The notes beneath the pieces were generated by a model. That model worked only from the letters and a program-made list of their open reading frames with translations, was not told the DNA's origin and did no database searches. A program made the translations under genes and the position numbers. A stretch of 64,000 nt of DNA, taken from UBA6814 sp040753075 (GTDB lineage Bacteria; Desulfobacterota; Desulfovibrionia; Desulfovibrionales; Desulfovibrionaceae). This document shows, one piece after another, positions 10,794 through 19,264 of the stretch. The number at the start of each line of letters is the position of its first letter. Within the stretch, counting starts at the first letter, position 1. The stretch covers positions 21,268-85,267 of the forward strand of contig JBFMHA010000009.1 in the NCBI GenBank assembly GCA_040753075.1, given 5' to 3'.

Positions 10794-10821
10794 TTGACAT
10801 CCCGGCGGCTCTACGTATAAG
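10794..10821 (+). promoter_or_regulatory. Sigma70-type promoter of rpsT
   Basis: A perfect -35 hexamer TTGACA (10794-10799) is followed 16 bases later by TATAAG (10816-10821). It lies about 57 bases before the rpsT start. The -10 box falls inside a hairpin that may end glyS transcription. Confidence 0.78.
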
Positions 10822-10831
10822 AGCCCCTTTT
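10807..10831 (+). terminator. Possible glyS terminator overlapping the rpsT -10 box
   Basis: GGCTCT (10807-10812) pairs with AGAGCC (10820-10825) over a seven-base loop, followed by CC and TTTT. The stem is only six pairs and the T-run is short, so termination would be partial. The right arm includes part of the rpsT -10 box. Confidence 0.45.
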
Positions 10832-10878
10832 CGACGACCTGACACGAACCGCTCGACGTTTTTTGAAGGAGAACGACC

Positions 10879-11142
10879 TTGGCGAACCATAAGTCCGCGA
10901 TCAAGAGGCACAAGCAGAGCCTCAAGGCCCGCGCCCGCAACCGGGCGGTCAAGACCCGCATCAAGAACGTGGTCAAGGCGCTGCGCCAGGCCCTGGAGAC
11001 CAAGGACAAGGACCAGGTGCAGACCGCCCTCCGGACCGCCACCTCGGTCCTGGACAAGGCCGCCACCAAGAAGGCCATCCACTGGCGCGCCGCGTCCCGC
11101 ACCATCTCCCGCCTGCAGAAGGCGGCCAACGCCGCGGCCTAG
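10879..11142 (+). CDS. rpsT: 30S ribosomal protein S20
   Basis: S20 is a small, lysine- and arginine-rich protein that binds 16S rRNA early in 30S assembly. The 87-residue sequence begins ANHKSAIKRHKQSLKARARN, an unmistakable S20 N-terminus, and is almost all helix. The start codon is TTG with AAGGAG eight bases upstream. In E. coli, rpsT also uses a weak start codon (UUG), where S20 controls its own translation, and the same logic may apply here. It is a single-gene unit with a strong promoter and a strong terminator. Confidence 0.98.
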   Translation: MANHKSAIKRHKQSLKARARNRAVKTRIKNVVKALRQALETKDKDQVQTALRTATSVLDKAATKKAIHWRAASRTISRLQKAANAAA

Positions 11143-11165
11143 CCCGGCATCTCCCCGCTCTTTCC

Positions 11166-11202
11166 GGCCCGCCGCGCCTTGCGCGGCGGGCCGTTCGCTT
11201 TT
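11166..11202 (+). terminator. Rho-independent terminator of rpsT
   Basis: A twelve-pair stem, GGCCCGCCGCGC with GCGCGGCGGGCC around CTT, is followed by GTTCGCTTTT. The U-tract is interrupted but the stem is very strong. Confidence 0.8.
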
Positions 11203-11295
11203 GGCCGGCCGGCCGCTTCCTCCCGTCTGGATTTACGGCCCGGGATGGGCTACACCTGTCCCCGCTGTCCGTGAACCCGTTCCCGCAGAGGAGCC

Positions 11296-12651
11296 ATGTC
11301 CCTCAAAATCATCATCGTGGGCGCCGGAGAGGTGGGATTCCACGTCGCCCGCCGCCTGGCCGCGGAGAACAAGGAGGTCGTGGTCATCGACCGCAGCCCC
11401 CAGGCCCTCAAGCGCATCGCGGAGTACGCCGACGTGCAGGCGGTGGAGGGCTCCGGCAGCTGTCCCTCGACCCTGCGCGCCGCAGGCATCCACGAGACGG
11501 ACATCCTCCTGGCGGTAACCGACTCGGACGAGACCAACTTCATCGCCTGCACCATCGCCAACGCCCTCAATCCAAACATCACCAAGCTCTCCCGCATCCG
11601 CAACGAGGAATACATCGACTTCCACGAGAACATCCTGAACATCGGGAAGGTCATCAATCCCGAGGAGGAGGTCATCAAGACCATCCGCCAGTTCATGGAT
11701 GTGCCCGGAGCCGTGGACATCAGCCAGTTCGCCGGAGGCCGCATCAAGCTCATAGGAGTGCGGGTGGGGGACGGCCCCCTGGTGGGGCGCAAGCTCATGT
11801 ACATCCGGCAGGCGGTGGGCGGCTTCGGTCTCCTGGTGGCGGCCATCATCCGGGGCGAGCAACTCACCATCCCCTCGGGCGGCGACGAGATCCGGCCCGG
11901 GGACCTGGTGTACTTCGTGTGCGACGACGAGCACGTGTACGAGGCCATGGCGCTGTTCGGCCGGCGTTCGCACCAGGTGAAGAACGTGCTTCTGGTGGGC
12001 GCGGGCAACATCGGCCTGCGCCTGGCCCGGGACCTGGAGAACACCGGCCAGCGGGTGCGCCTGCTGGAGCGCGACCCGGAGCGCTGCCAGTTCCTGGCCC
12101 AGGAGCTGGACCGCACCGTGGTCCTGGAAGGGGACGGCACGGACCAGGACCTGCTCCAGGAGGAGAACGTGAGCGGGATGGACATGGTGGTGAGCCTCAC
12201 CGGCCACGAGGAGACCAACGTGCTCATCTCGCTGCTGGCCAAGAGCCTGGGGGCCAGGAGCGTCATCACCCGCATCAACAAGTTCGCCTACCTGCCCCTG
12301 GTGCGGGCCATCGGCATCGAGCACACCGTGAGCCCGAGGCTGTCGGCGGTGAACTCCATCCTGCGCTACATGCGCCGGGGCAAGGTGCTGACCACGGCCT
12401 CCATCCGAGGCGAGGAGGCCGAGGCCATGGAGGCCGTGGCCCAGGAGAACTCCGACGTGGTGGGCAAGTCCCTCAAGGACCTGAAGCTGCCCAAGGGGGC
12501 CCTGGTGCTCTCCATCCAGCGCGGGGACGAGGTCATCTTCCCCACCGGCGACGCGGTGATCCTGCCCCAGGACCGGTTCATCATCCTCTCCACCCGCAAG
12601 AACATCGAGAAGGTGGAGAAGGCCCTTACGGTGAAGCTGGAGCATTTCTAG
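11296..12651 (+). CDS. trkA: Trk potassium uptake regulator TrkA
   Basis: TrkA is the cytoplasmic nucleotide-binding ring that gates the TrkH potassium channel. The 451-residue protein has two tandem RCK halves: GAGEVG near residues 9-14 with an acidic VVVID end for NAD binding, a first RCK_C, a second VGAGNIG near 232-240, and a second RCK_C at the end. This double structure separates TrkA from the single-domain KtrA encoded at 15509. ATG follows AGAGGAG. trkH begins at the next base after the stop, so the two form one unit. Confidence 0.95.
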   Translation: MSLKIIIVGAGEVGFHVARRLAAENKEVVVIDRSPQALKRIAEYADVQAVEGSGSCPSTLRAAGIHETDILLAVTDSDETNFIACTIANALNPNITKLSRIRNEEYIDFHENILNIGKVINPEEEVIKTIRQFMDVPGAVDISQFAGGRIKLIGVRVGDGPLVGRKLMYIRQAVGGFGLLVAAIIRGEQLTIPSGGDEIRPGDLVYFVCDDEHVYEAMALFGRRSHQVKNVLLVGAGNIGLRLARDLENTGQRVRLLERDPERCQFLAQELDRTVVLEGDGTDQDLLQEENVSGMDMVVSLTGHEETNVLISLLAKSLGARSVITRINKFAYLPLVRAIGIEHTVSPRLSAVNSILRYMRRGKVLTTASIRGEEAEAMEAVAQENSDVVGKSLKDLKLPKGALVLSIQRGDEVIFPTGDAVILPQDRFIILSTRKNIEKVEKALTVKLEHF

Positions 12652-14100
12652 ATGCGCTGGCGCTACGTGCTGCACGTGGTGGGGGCCATCCTGGTCTGCG
12701 TGAGCCTGACCATGCTCTCGGCCCTCGGCTTCTCCATCTACTACGACGACGCCGGCATGGGCCCGCTGTTCAAGTCCATCTTGATCTCCCTGGGCGCGGG
12801 CGCGGGGCTGTACTTCCTCTGGCCCAAGTCGGGCGCCCACGCCATGAGCCACCGCGAGGGCATGGCCGTGGTGGCCCTGGGCTGGGCCGCGGCCGGAGTG
12901 GCCGGGGCCTTGCCCTTCTGGTTCGGGGACATGCTGCCCGGGTTCACGGACTGCGTGTTCGAATCCGTCTCCGGGTTCACCACCACCGGGGCCTCGGTGC
13001 TGGCCGACATCGAATCCGCGCCCAAGGGCCTGCTCTTCTGGCGCAGCATGACCCACTGGCTGGGAGGCATGGGCATCATCGTCCTGTCCCTGGCCATCCT
13101 GCCCTTCCTGGGCGTGGGCGGGATGCAGCTCTACAAGGCCGAAGTGCCAGGACCGGCGCCGGACAAGCTCAAGCCGCGCATCAAGGACACCGCGGTGATC
13201 CTGTGGCAGGTCTACCTGCTCTTCACCGTGCTCCAGACCGGCCTGCTCATGCTCGGCGGCATGGACCTGTTCGAATCCCTGTGCCACACCTTCGGCACCA
13301 TGGCCACCGGCGGCTTCTCCACCCGCAACGCCTCGGTGGGCCATTACGACAGCGCGTACTTCGACGTGGTCATCACCGTGTTCATGCTCCTGGCGGGCAT
13401 GAACTTCTCCCTGCACTACCACCTGCTCAAGGGCCGGCCCGGAAACATGTGGCGGGACGGGGAGTGGCGGTTCTTCATCGTCGTGTTCTCGGTGTTCACC
13501 CTGGTTTCGACCCTGGCCCTCTGGGGCAGGAACTACGACTCCTTCTGGACCTCCCTGCGGCACGGCGCCTTCCAGGTGGCCTCCATCCTGACCACCACCG
13601 GCTTCGCCACCCAGGACTACGAACTGTGGCCGGCGCTGCCCCAGAGCCTCCTCCTGCTGTGCATGTTCCTGGGCGGCTGCGCCGGATCCACCGGGGGCGG
13701 GATGAAATGCATGCGCATCCTGCTCCTGCTCAAGCAGGTCTCGCTCGAACTCAGGCGCCTCATCCACCCCCGGGCGGTGATCCGGGTCAAGCTGGGGGGC
13801 AAGAACGTGCCTCCGGACGTGATCAGCTCCATCACCGGGTTCTTCGTGCTCTACCTGGGGCTGTTCATCGTCTCGGCCTTCGCCCTGGCGGCCCTGGGCG
13901 TGGACCTGGTGTCCTCCTTCGCCGCAGTGACCGCCTGCATCGGCAACATCGGCCCGGGCATCGGCAGCGTGGGACCCACCGAGAACTACGCGCACATGCC
14001 GCTGGCGGCCAAATGGGTGCTCACCGTGTGCATGCTCCTGGGCCGGCTGGAAATCTACACCATCGTGGTGCTCTTCGTGCCGGAGTACTGGCGCAAGTAG
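12652..14100 (+). CDS. trkH: Potassium channel subunit TrkH
   Basis: An inner-membrane potassium translocating subunit of the SKT superfamily. Its 482 residues hold about ten membrane spans and four pore loops with filter glycines: SGFTTTG near residue 106, GTMATGGFS, TTTGFATQDY and CIGNIGPGIG. The length and the presence of two extra N-terminal spans fit TrkH rather than KtrB. It starts directly after the trkA stop and lacks its own ribosome binding site apart from sequence inside trkA, so the two are translated together. Confidence 0.94.
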   Translation: MRWRYVLHVVGAILVCVSLTMLSALGFSIYYDDAGMGPLFKSILISLGAGAGLYFLWPKSGAHAMSHREGMAVVALGWAAAGVAGALPFWFGDMLPGFTDCVFESVSGFTTTGASVLADIESAPKGLLFWRSMTHWLGGMGIIVLSLAILPFLGVGGMQLYKAEVPGPAPDKLKPRIKDTAVILWQVYLLFTVLQTGLLMLGGMDLFESLCHTFGTMATGGFSTRNASVGHYDSAYFDVVITVFMLLAGMNFSLHYHLLKGRPGNMWRDGEWRFFIVVFSVFTLVSTLALWGRNYDSFWTSLRHGAFQVASILTTTGFATQDYELWPALPQSLLLLCMFLGGCAGSTGGGMKCMRILLLLKQVSLELRRLIHPRAVIRVKLGGKNVPPDVISSITGFFVLYLGLFIVSAFALAALGVDLVSSFAAVTACIGNIGPGIGSVGPTENYAHMPLAAKWVLTVCMLLGRLEIYTIVVLFVPEYWRK

Positions 14101-14142
14101 CCGCGTTGCGCTCCCGCCCCCGCTGGGGTATGGGTCGCAGCC

Positions 14143-15495
14143 ATGGCAACCCGCTGGCTCACCCCTTACAGCCTGCCCATCCTGTCTTTCGCGCTGGTCA
14201 TCGCCACCGGCGCCGGCATCCTGCACCATCCGGCCAGCCTGGTCCAGGGCCAGATATCCTGGGTGGACGCCCTGTTCACCGCCACCTCGGCCACCTGCGT
14301 CACCGGACTGGTGGTGGTGGACACCGGGACGTTCTACACCCGTTTCGGCCAGGACGTGATCCTGGGTCTCATCCAGCTGGGCGGTCTGGGGGTCATGACC
14401 TACACCAGCCTGGTGCTCTATCTCTGGCGGCGCAAGGTCTCCGTCACCGACCGGGTGGCCGTGGGCCAGAGCCTGCTGCACGACCCCAGTTTCGCCCTGG
14501 GCAGATTCCTCGTGCAGGCGGTGTCGGCGGTGCTGGCCATCGAACTGGCCGGCGCGGCAGGACTGTACCTCGCAACGGGCGGAAGCATCGGCGCATATTC
14601 CGCGGTGTTCCACGCGGTTTCCGCCTTCTGCAACGCAGGATTCTCCCTCTACACGGACAACCTCGTGGCCTGGAAGGGGCACTGGGGGGTCAACCTGGTG
14701 GTCATGGCCCTCATCGTGCCGGGGGGCCTGGGCTTCTCCGTGCTCCTGGAAGTCTTCGCCGCCGGAACCGGCCGGCGGCGGACCCTGCCCGGCCAGCCCC
14801 TGTTCACCTGGCACACCCACATCGTGCTCAAGACCAGCGGCCTCCTCGTCCTGGGCGGGGCGCTCTTCATCTTCGCCGCGGAATACCTCATGCAGCCCAA
14901 CGTGGCCCCGGCCCACGAGGAGGTGCTGACCTCCCTGTTCCAGTCCGTGACCTGCCGCACCGCGGGGTTCAACACCGTGGACATCGGCAAGATGACCAAT
15001 GTCTCGCTTCTGGTCATGATGTTCCTCATGTTCGTGGGCGGATCGCCCGGGTCCTGCGCCGGCGGCATCAAGACCACCACCCTGCGGGCCCTGACCGCCT
15101 TCGCCGCATCGCAGTTGCGGGGCCGGCGCCAGGCCGTGGCCGGCAGGTTCGCCCTGGACCACGAAACCATGAACAAGTCCCTGACCCTGACCATGTTCGC
15201 CCTCTTCATCGTGCTCGGGGCCACCATGCTCCTGTCCGTGACCGAGGTGGGCCTGTCGGAGCACGACGCCTCCCGGGGCTCGTTCATTGAACTGCTTTTC
15301 GAGGTCATCTCGGCCTTCGGAACCGTGGGCCTGTCCACCGGGATCACCTCCACCCTGAGCGACGCGGGCAAGATCGTGATTACCCTGGTCATGTTCATCG
15401 GCCGGCTGGGCCCCATCATCTTCCTCCAGGTTTTGCAGGACGTGCAGCGCCGGGAGAACTTCCTCTGGCCCGAAAATTCGCTCATGGTGGGCTAG
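14143..15495 (+). CDS. ktrB: Potassium channel subunit KtrB-like
   Basis: A second SKT-type potassium transporter subunit in the inner membrane, with 450 residues and about eight spans. Pore loops are visible as SATCVTGLVVVDTG near residue 48, SAFCNAGFSLY, TCRTAGFNTVDIG and SAFGTVGLSTGI. Size and pairing with a single-RCK protein fit KtrB, which in other bacteria often couples to sodium. It lies 42 bases after trkH and 13 bases before ktrA, so the four genes probably form one operon with both potassium systems. Confidence 0.92.
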   Translation: MATRWLTPYSLPILSFALVIATGAGILHHPASLVQGQISWVDALFTATSATCVTGLVVVDTGTFYTRFGQDVILGLIQLGGLGVMTYTSLVLYLWRRKVSVTDRVAVGQSLLHDPSFALGRFLVQAVSAVLAIELAGAAGLYLATGGSIGAYSAVFHAVSAFCNAGFSLYTDNLVAWKGHWGVNLVVMALIVPGGLGFSVLLEVFAAGTGRRRTLPGQPLFTWHTHIVLKTSGLLVLGGALFIFAAEYLMQPNVAPAHEEVLTSLFQSVTCRTAGFNTVDIGKMTNVSLLVMMFLMFVGGSPGSCAGGIKTTTLRALTAFAASQLRGRRQAVAGRFALDHETMNKSLTLTMFALFIVLGATMLLSVTEVGLSEHDASRGSFIELLFEVISAFGTVGLSTGITSTLSDAGKIVITLVMFIGRLGPIIFLQVLQDVQRRENFLWPENSLMVG

Positions 15496-15508
15496 CAGGG
15501 GAGGGCCA

Positions 15509-16168
15509 ATGAAAAAGGAAAAACTGCAGATCGGCATCATCGGCCTGGGCAAGTTCGGCTTCGTGCTCGGCCAGTTCCTTACCGAACTGGGGCACGAGGT
15601 GGTGGCCCTGGACGACGACCCCGACCACGTGCGCCGGGCCAAGGACGTGATGACCCAGGTCTACCAGGGCGACGGCTCCGACCCCTCGGTGCTCTCCCAA
15701 CTCGGCTTCGCGGATTTCTCCCATGTGGTGGTGAGCGTGGGCGAGCGCATGGAGGCCAGCATCCTCATCTGCCTGCACCTCAAGGAGCTGGGAGTGAAGG
15801 AGATATGGGCCAAGGCCGTGTCCTGGGAGCACGAGAAGGTGCTGCGCAAGATCGGGGTCAACGAAGTTTTCTTCCCGGAGCGCTACGCGGCGCGGCAGAT
15901 GGCCCAGCGCATCACCGTGCCCGGGCTCATCGAGTATCTGCCCTTCGCCCAGGGCGTGCTGGTGCAGAAGCTCATGGCGGACAACTGGGCCGGCCAGACC
16001 CTGCGCGAACTGAACCTCACCAACCGCTTCCGGCTCCAGGTCCTGGCCGTGCGCAAGGCCGCGGACAAGGAGTACATCTATCTGCCCCAAGCGGATCAGA
16101 TGATCGGCAAGGGCGACGAGCTGGTGGTCATGGTGCAGGAGGAGATGATTCCGAAGATAAAGCCGTAG
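15509..16168 (+). CDS. ktrA: Potassium uptake regulator KtrA
   Basis: KtrA forms the cytoplasmic octameric ring that regulates KtrB in response to nucleotides. The 219-residue protein carries one RCK_N domain (GLGKFGFVLGQFL near residues 10-22, ending in ALDDD for nucleotide binding) and one RCK_C domain from about 135. AGGGGAGGG precedes the ATG. It ends six bases from the convergent mqnA stop with no terminator in between. Confidence 0.93.
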   Translation: MKKEKLQIGIIGLGKFGFVLGQFLTELGHEVVALDDDPDHVRRAKDVMTQVYQGDGSDPSVLSQLGFADFSHVVVSVGERMEASILICLHLKELGVKEIWAKAVSWEHEKVLRKIGVNEVFFPERYAARQMAQRITVPGLIEYLPFAQGVLVQKLMADNWAGQTLRELNLTNRFRLQVLAVRKAADKEYIYLPQADQMIGKGDELVVMVQEEMIPKIKP

Positions 16169-16174
16169 GGCGGG

Positions 16175-17023
16175 TCAGAACGCGAACTTCAGCGCCGGCG
16201 CGCCGGGGACGAGCCCCAGCCGGCTGCAGTGGTCGGCGTAAAGGGCCAGACCGGCCCGGGCGTCCGGGCCCAGGTCGTAGTCCAGGTAGGAGAAATAATC
16301 GGCCATGGCCCGACGGCTGATCCAGGCCGCCAGGTCGTCGCGCTGCGCCACCTCGTCCAGGGCCTCGGCGCAGTCGGCCTTGCAGCGCATGAGCGCGGCG
16401 TGCACCTCGGCCAGGAGCTCCTTCTGCGCCGCGCTGAGCCCCCGCCGCACGATCCACACCGCGAACACGCAGGGCAGGCCGGTGTAGTCCCGCCAGGCCT
16501 GGGCCAGATCGATCATGCGCCAGCCCTTGGGCTTCTCCAGCCAGTAGCGCAGGGCGTGGTTGCCGATCTCCAGGAAGGGCCGGTCCTGGCTGGGCCCCGC
16601 GCCCGGGGCCATCTCCTCCCAGCGCGCCGGGGGCAACTTCCAGCCGAACTCCCAGAGGGCCTTGAGCAGGGCCGAGGAGCTGGCCGAGGCCGAGGACAGC
16701 CGCACCACGTTGCCGGTGCGGGCCATGAACTCGGGCAATTCGGCCAGGGGAGCCGGAGAGAGGAGCAGCACGCTCTGCACCGGGCCGCGCGAGGCGGTGA
16801 TGGAGAGGTCGGGGAGCAGTTCGTAGCGCTCGGCGTGCTGCAGGTACTCGAAGGCCGAGGCCGGGGCGCAGTCCAGGCTGCCGTCGGCCAGTCCGGCGTT
16901 GAGTTGGGAAGGATGGCCCAGCACGTACTGCACCACCTCCGAAGGCGGGAATGCCCGGCGCAGGGTGTGGAACAGGGGCAGGACGTTCAGGTAGTCGATC
17001 TGGCCGATGCGCAGGCGGGCCAT
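16175..17023 (-). CDS. mqnA: Chorismate dehydratase MqnA, futalosine pathway
   Basis: MqnA removes water from chorismate to give 3-enolpyruvylbenzoate, the first step of the futalosine route to menaquinone. The 282-residue protein has the family opening (RIGQIDYLNVLPLFHTLR), the SASSSALLK segment near residue 117 and the periplasmic-binding-protein-like fold expected. ATG at 17023 follows GGAGACG. It lies just after the adk terminator on the same strand, so it may depend on readthrough from adk or on a promoter not recognised here. No other mqn gene is in the window. Confidence 0.9.
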   Translation of the reverse strand: MARLRIGQIDYLNVLPLFHTLRRAFPPSEVVQYVLGHPSQLNAGLADGSLDCAPASAFEYLQHAERYELLPDLSITASRGPVQSVLLLSPAPLAELPEFMARTGNVVRLSSASASSSALLKALWEFGWKLPPARWEEMAPGAGPSQDRPFLEIGNHALRYWLEKPKGWRMIDLAQAWRDYTGLPCVFAVWIVRRGLSAAQKELLAEVHAALMRCKADCAEALDEVAQRDDLAAWISRRAMADYFSYLDYDLGPDARAGLALYADHCSRLGLVPGAPALKFAF

Positions 17024-17036
17024 GGCGTCTCCAATG

Positions 17037-17067
17037 AAAAAGGCCCCCGGCCCTCGGGCCGGGGGCC
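17037..17067 (-). terminator. Rho-independent terminator of adk
   Basis: On the minus strand a twelve-pair stem (GGCCCCCGGCCC with GGGCCGGGGGCC) is followed by TTTTT. It ends only 13 bases before the mqnA start codon. Confidence 0.88.
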
Positions 17068-17082
17068 TTGAGCGTCAGCAGA

Positions 17083-17754
17083 CTAGGCCAGCATGCCCAG
17101 CAGCTTGTCCTTGATGGCGTCGATGGTGCCTTCGCCATCCAGGTCGATGTAGGAGAAACCGGCCTTGGGAGCCAGGTCCTTGTAGAAGTAGGCCGCGGCC
17201 AGGGTGCCGGTGGTGGTGTCGTAGTAGATGTCGTGGCGCTTGTCGATGGCGCCCTCGTCCTGGTCGTCGGCCCGGGCCGAGAGGTCGCCGCCGCACACCC
17301 GGCACTTGTCGCCGTTGGGCTTGATGGCGTCGATGAAGATGTTGTTGGGGTGGTTGTTGTCGTTCTTGCAGAGGCGGCGGCCCATGATGCGGTTCTTGGC
17401 CACCTGACGGGGCAGCAGGATCTCGATGACGTAGTCCAGCTTCACGCCGTCCTTCTCCAGGGCCTCCCACAGCTTCTGGGCCTGCACGATGGAGCGGGGG
17501 AAGCCGTCCAGGAGCCAGCCCTTGGCGCCGGCGGACTTGAGCACGTCGAGGACCATGGGGATGGTGATGTCGTCGGGCACCAGCTCGCCGCGGTCGATGT
17601 ACTCCTTGGCCTTCTTGCCCAGCTCGGTGCCGCCGCCGATGTGCTTGCGGAAGATGGCGCCGGACTCGATGTGGTCCACGTCGTATTTCTTCTTCACCAG
17701 GGCGCCCTGGGTGCCCTTGCCGCTGCCGTTGGGTCCGAAGATCAGGATATTCAC
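17083..17754 (-). CDS. adk: Adenylate kinase
   Basis: Interconverts AMP plus ATP and two ADP in the cytosol. The 223-residue protein has the P-loop GPNGSGKGTQ at residues 7-16, the AMP-site segment ending GFPRS, and an enlarged LID with KCRVCGG plus an earlier cysteine and histidine, so the LID probably binds zinc. The start is GTG at 17754 with GGAGGAG eight bases upstream; the protein then begins NILIFGPNGSGKG. It has its own promoter and terminator. Long-form kinase of the Desulfovibrio type; identification firm. Confidence 0.95.
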   Translation of the reverse strand: MNILIFGPNGSGKGTQGALVKKKYDVDHIESGAIFRKHIGGGTELGKKAKEYIDRGELVPDDITIPMVLDVLKSAGAKGWLLDGFPRSIVQAQKLWEALEKDGVKLDYVIEILLPRQVAKNRIMGRRLCKNDNNHPNNIFIDAIKPNGDKCRVCGGDLSARADDQDEGAIDKRHDIYYDTTTGTLAAAYFYKDLAPKAGFSYIDLDGEGTIDAIKDKLLGMLA

Positions 17755-17799
17755 GCTGTTTCTCCTCCAGGTTTCTAGCGCGTAAAAAAATTCACAAGC

Positions 17800-17828
17800 T
17801 GTTTACTCCGCACCCTCCGGGCTGTCAA
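17800..17828 (-). promoter_or_regulatory. Probable sigma70-type promoter of adk
   Basis: On the minus strand a perfect TTGACA (17828-17823) is followed after 17 bases by TAAACA (17805-17800). It is 46 bases upstream of the adk start, in the gap after tilS. Confidence 0.65.
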
Positions 17829-17860
17829 TGCGAAGCGCGGAAAAGGGCGCGAGGCCTGCT

Positions 17861-18883
17861 TCATTCCGGCCCGGAGAACACCAGCGCGTCCCGCTGCAGC
17901 CGGGCGGTCTTGCGGCCCGGAAACTGGACGGCCTTGCCCGACGCCCCGGCCAGCAGGACCTCGTCCAGCCGCAGCAGGCCGTCCAGCAGCGGCTGGCCCG
18001 GCCCCAGGCGCTCCAGGCAGGACTTGAACAGCCGCAGACGCAGAGCCCGGGGCAGGGCGGCCAGGGCGGAGCGGGGCAGGGCGATGCGGCCGTCGGGACC
18101 GGGCTCCGGGGCCGCGCACCGGCTGTCCAGGACCTCCCGGTCCAGTTGCGCCAGGCGCCACAGCCCGGCCGCGGCGTCCAGGTATGCCGGGTTCTCGGCC
18201 CGGAGCAGGGGCAGGATGCCGGAGCGCACCCGGTTGCGCAGAAAGGCCTGGTCCGCGTTGGAGGCGTCCGACGCATACTCCGCGCCCAGGTCGGCCAGGA
18301 AATCCAGCACGTCGGATTTGGGAGTCAGGAGCAAAGGACGCAGCAGATGGCGGCCCGGGTCGAACGCGGGCATGCCGCCCAGGCCGGGCCACCCCGCGCC
18401 CCGGATCAGGCGCATGAGCTGGTCCTCGGCCAGGTCGTCCAGGGTGTGGCCCAGGGCCAGGAAGGCCTTGGAATGCCCCGCCAGGCATTCCGCGAAAAAG
18501 GCGTAGCGCAGCTCCCGGCCGGCTTCTTCGATACCTACCCCGCGCTCCCGGGCCAGGGTCGCAGTGTCCGCCGCGCAGGAGGCGAAAGGGATGCCCAGAC
18601 CCGAGCAGAACCGTTCGGCCCGGTCCGCCTCGGCCCGGGACTCGGGACGCAGGCCGTGGTCCAGGTGGGCGGCCTGGAGCGAGAAGCCCAGACGGGGGGC
18701 CAGGCACTCCAGGCAGAGGAGCAGGGCGGTGGAGTCCGGCCCGCCGGAGAAGCCCGCCACCACCACCGCGCCGTCCAGGTCCGCGGCCAGCTCCCGGCGC
18801 AGGAAGCGCTCCACGCCCAGGCAGAAATGCGCGGCCCGGGGGGGCAGGGCCTGCAGGCGAATGGGAAGCTCGATGGCGGGCAC
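17861..18883 (-). CDS. tilS: tRNA(Ile)-lysidine synthase TilS
   Basis: TilS attaches lysine to C34 of the isoleucine tRNA with a CAU anticodon so it reads AUA. The 340-residue protein has the ATP pyrophosphatase motif FSGGPDS at about residues 45-51, LDHGLR near 77, and the LGHTLDDLAED segment typical of the family. It is a short form lacking most of the C-terminal domain found in the E. coli enzyme. GTG at 18883 follows GAGGAGG. It runs in the same direction as hemA upstream and adk downstream. Confidence 0.92.
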   Translation of the reverse strand: MPAIELPIRLQALPPRAAHFCLGVERFLRRELAADLDGAVVVAGFSGGPDSTALLLCLECLAPRLGFSLQAAHLDHGLRPESRAEADRAERFCSGLGIPFASCAADTATLARERGVGIEEAGRELRYAFFAECLAGHSKAFLALGHTLDDLAEDQLMRLIRGAGWPGLGGMPAFDPGRHLLRPLLLTPKSDVLDFLADLGAEYASDASNADQAFLRNRVRSGILPLLRAENPAYLDAAAGLWRLAQLDREVLDSRCAAPEPGPDGRIALPRSALAALPRALRLRLFKSCLERLGPGQPLLDGLLRLDEVLLAGASGKAVQFPGRKTARLQRDALVFSGPE

Positions 18884-18928
18884 GGCGGGAGTTCCTCCTC
18901 GCGCCTGGGGGGCGGAGACCTGCCCGGC

Positions 18929-19264
18929 TCAGGAGGGGATGTCCAGCTCCCGCAGCAGGGTGTCCACGGTATCCATGCCCCAGGCGCGCTGGGCCGGATC
19001 GGCATATGCCACGCAGGAACAGCGCAGCCGACCCCGGGCCCGCACCAGCAGCTCCAGGGAAACCCCCTCGTCCAGCAACTCCAGGGACAGGACGTGGGGG
19101 CCGCACTCGGGCGCGTGTTCGAGCTGTTCGGCGCTGAGCAGGTCCGGGGGCAGGGTGAGCCAGTACAGGCCGTCCATGCCCGAGCCCAGGCCCCGGGCGT
19201 CCAGGGCGCGGCCCAGCCGCTCCACGTGCTCGGGCTGCAGGTCCTCTATCCGATATGTGCGCAC
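18929..19264 (-). CDS. Conserved-looking small protein of unknown function
   Basis: I do not recognise this 111-residue protein. It is acidic, has no signal peptide or membrane span, and contains a CSC pair near residue 82 and a C-terminal AWGMDTVDTLLREL helix. It begins with GTG inside the last codons of hemA, overlapping it by 19 bases, and ends 45 bases before tilS. That placement and ordinary codon use support a real gene cotranslated with hemA. The function cannot be judged from sequence alone. Confidence 0.65.
   Translation of the reverse strand: MRTYRIEDLQPEHVERLGRALDARGLGSGMDGLYWLTLPPDLLSAEQLEHAPECGPHVLSLELLDEGVSLELLVRARGRLRCSCVAYADPAQRAWGMDTVDTLLRELDIPS

Noticed and set aside
11233..15642. 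1469-codon open frame antisense to the potassium genes
   Set aside because: Low-complexity translation; four recognisable transport genes occupy the other strand.
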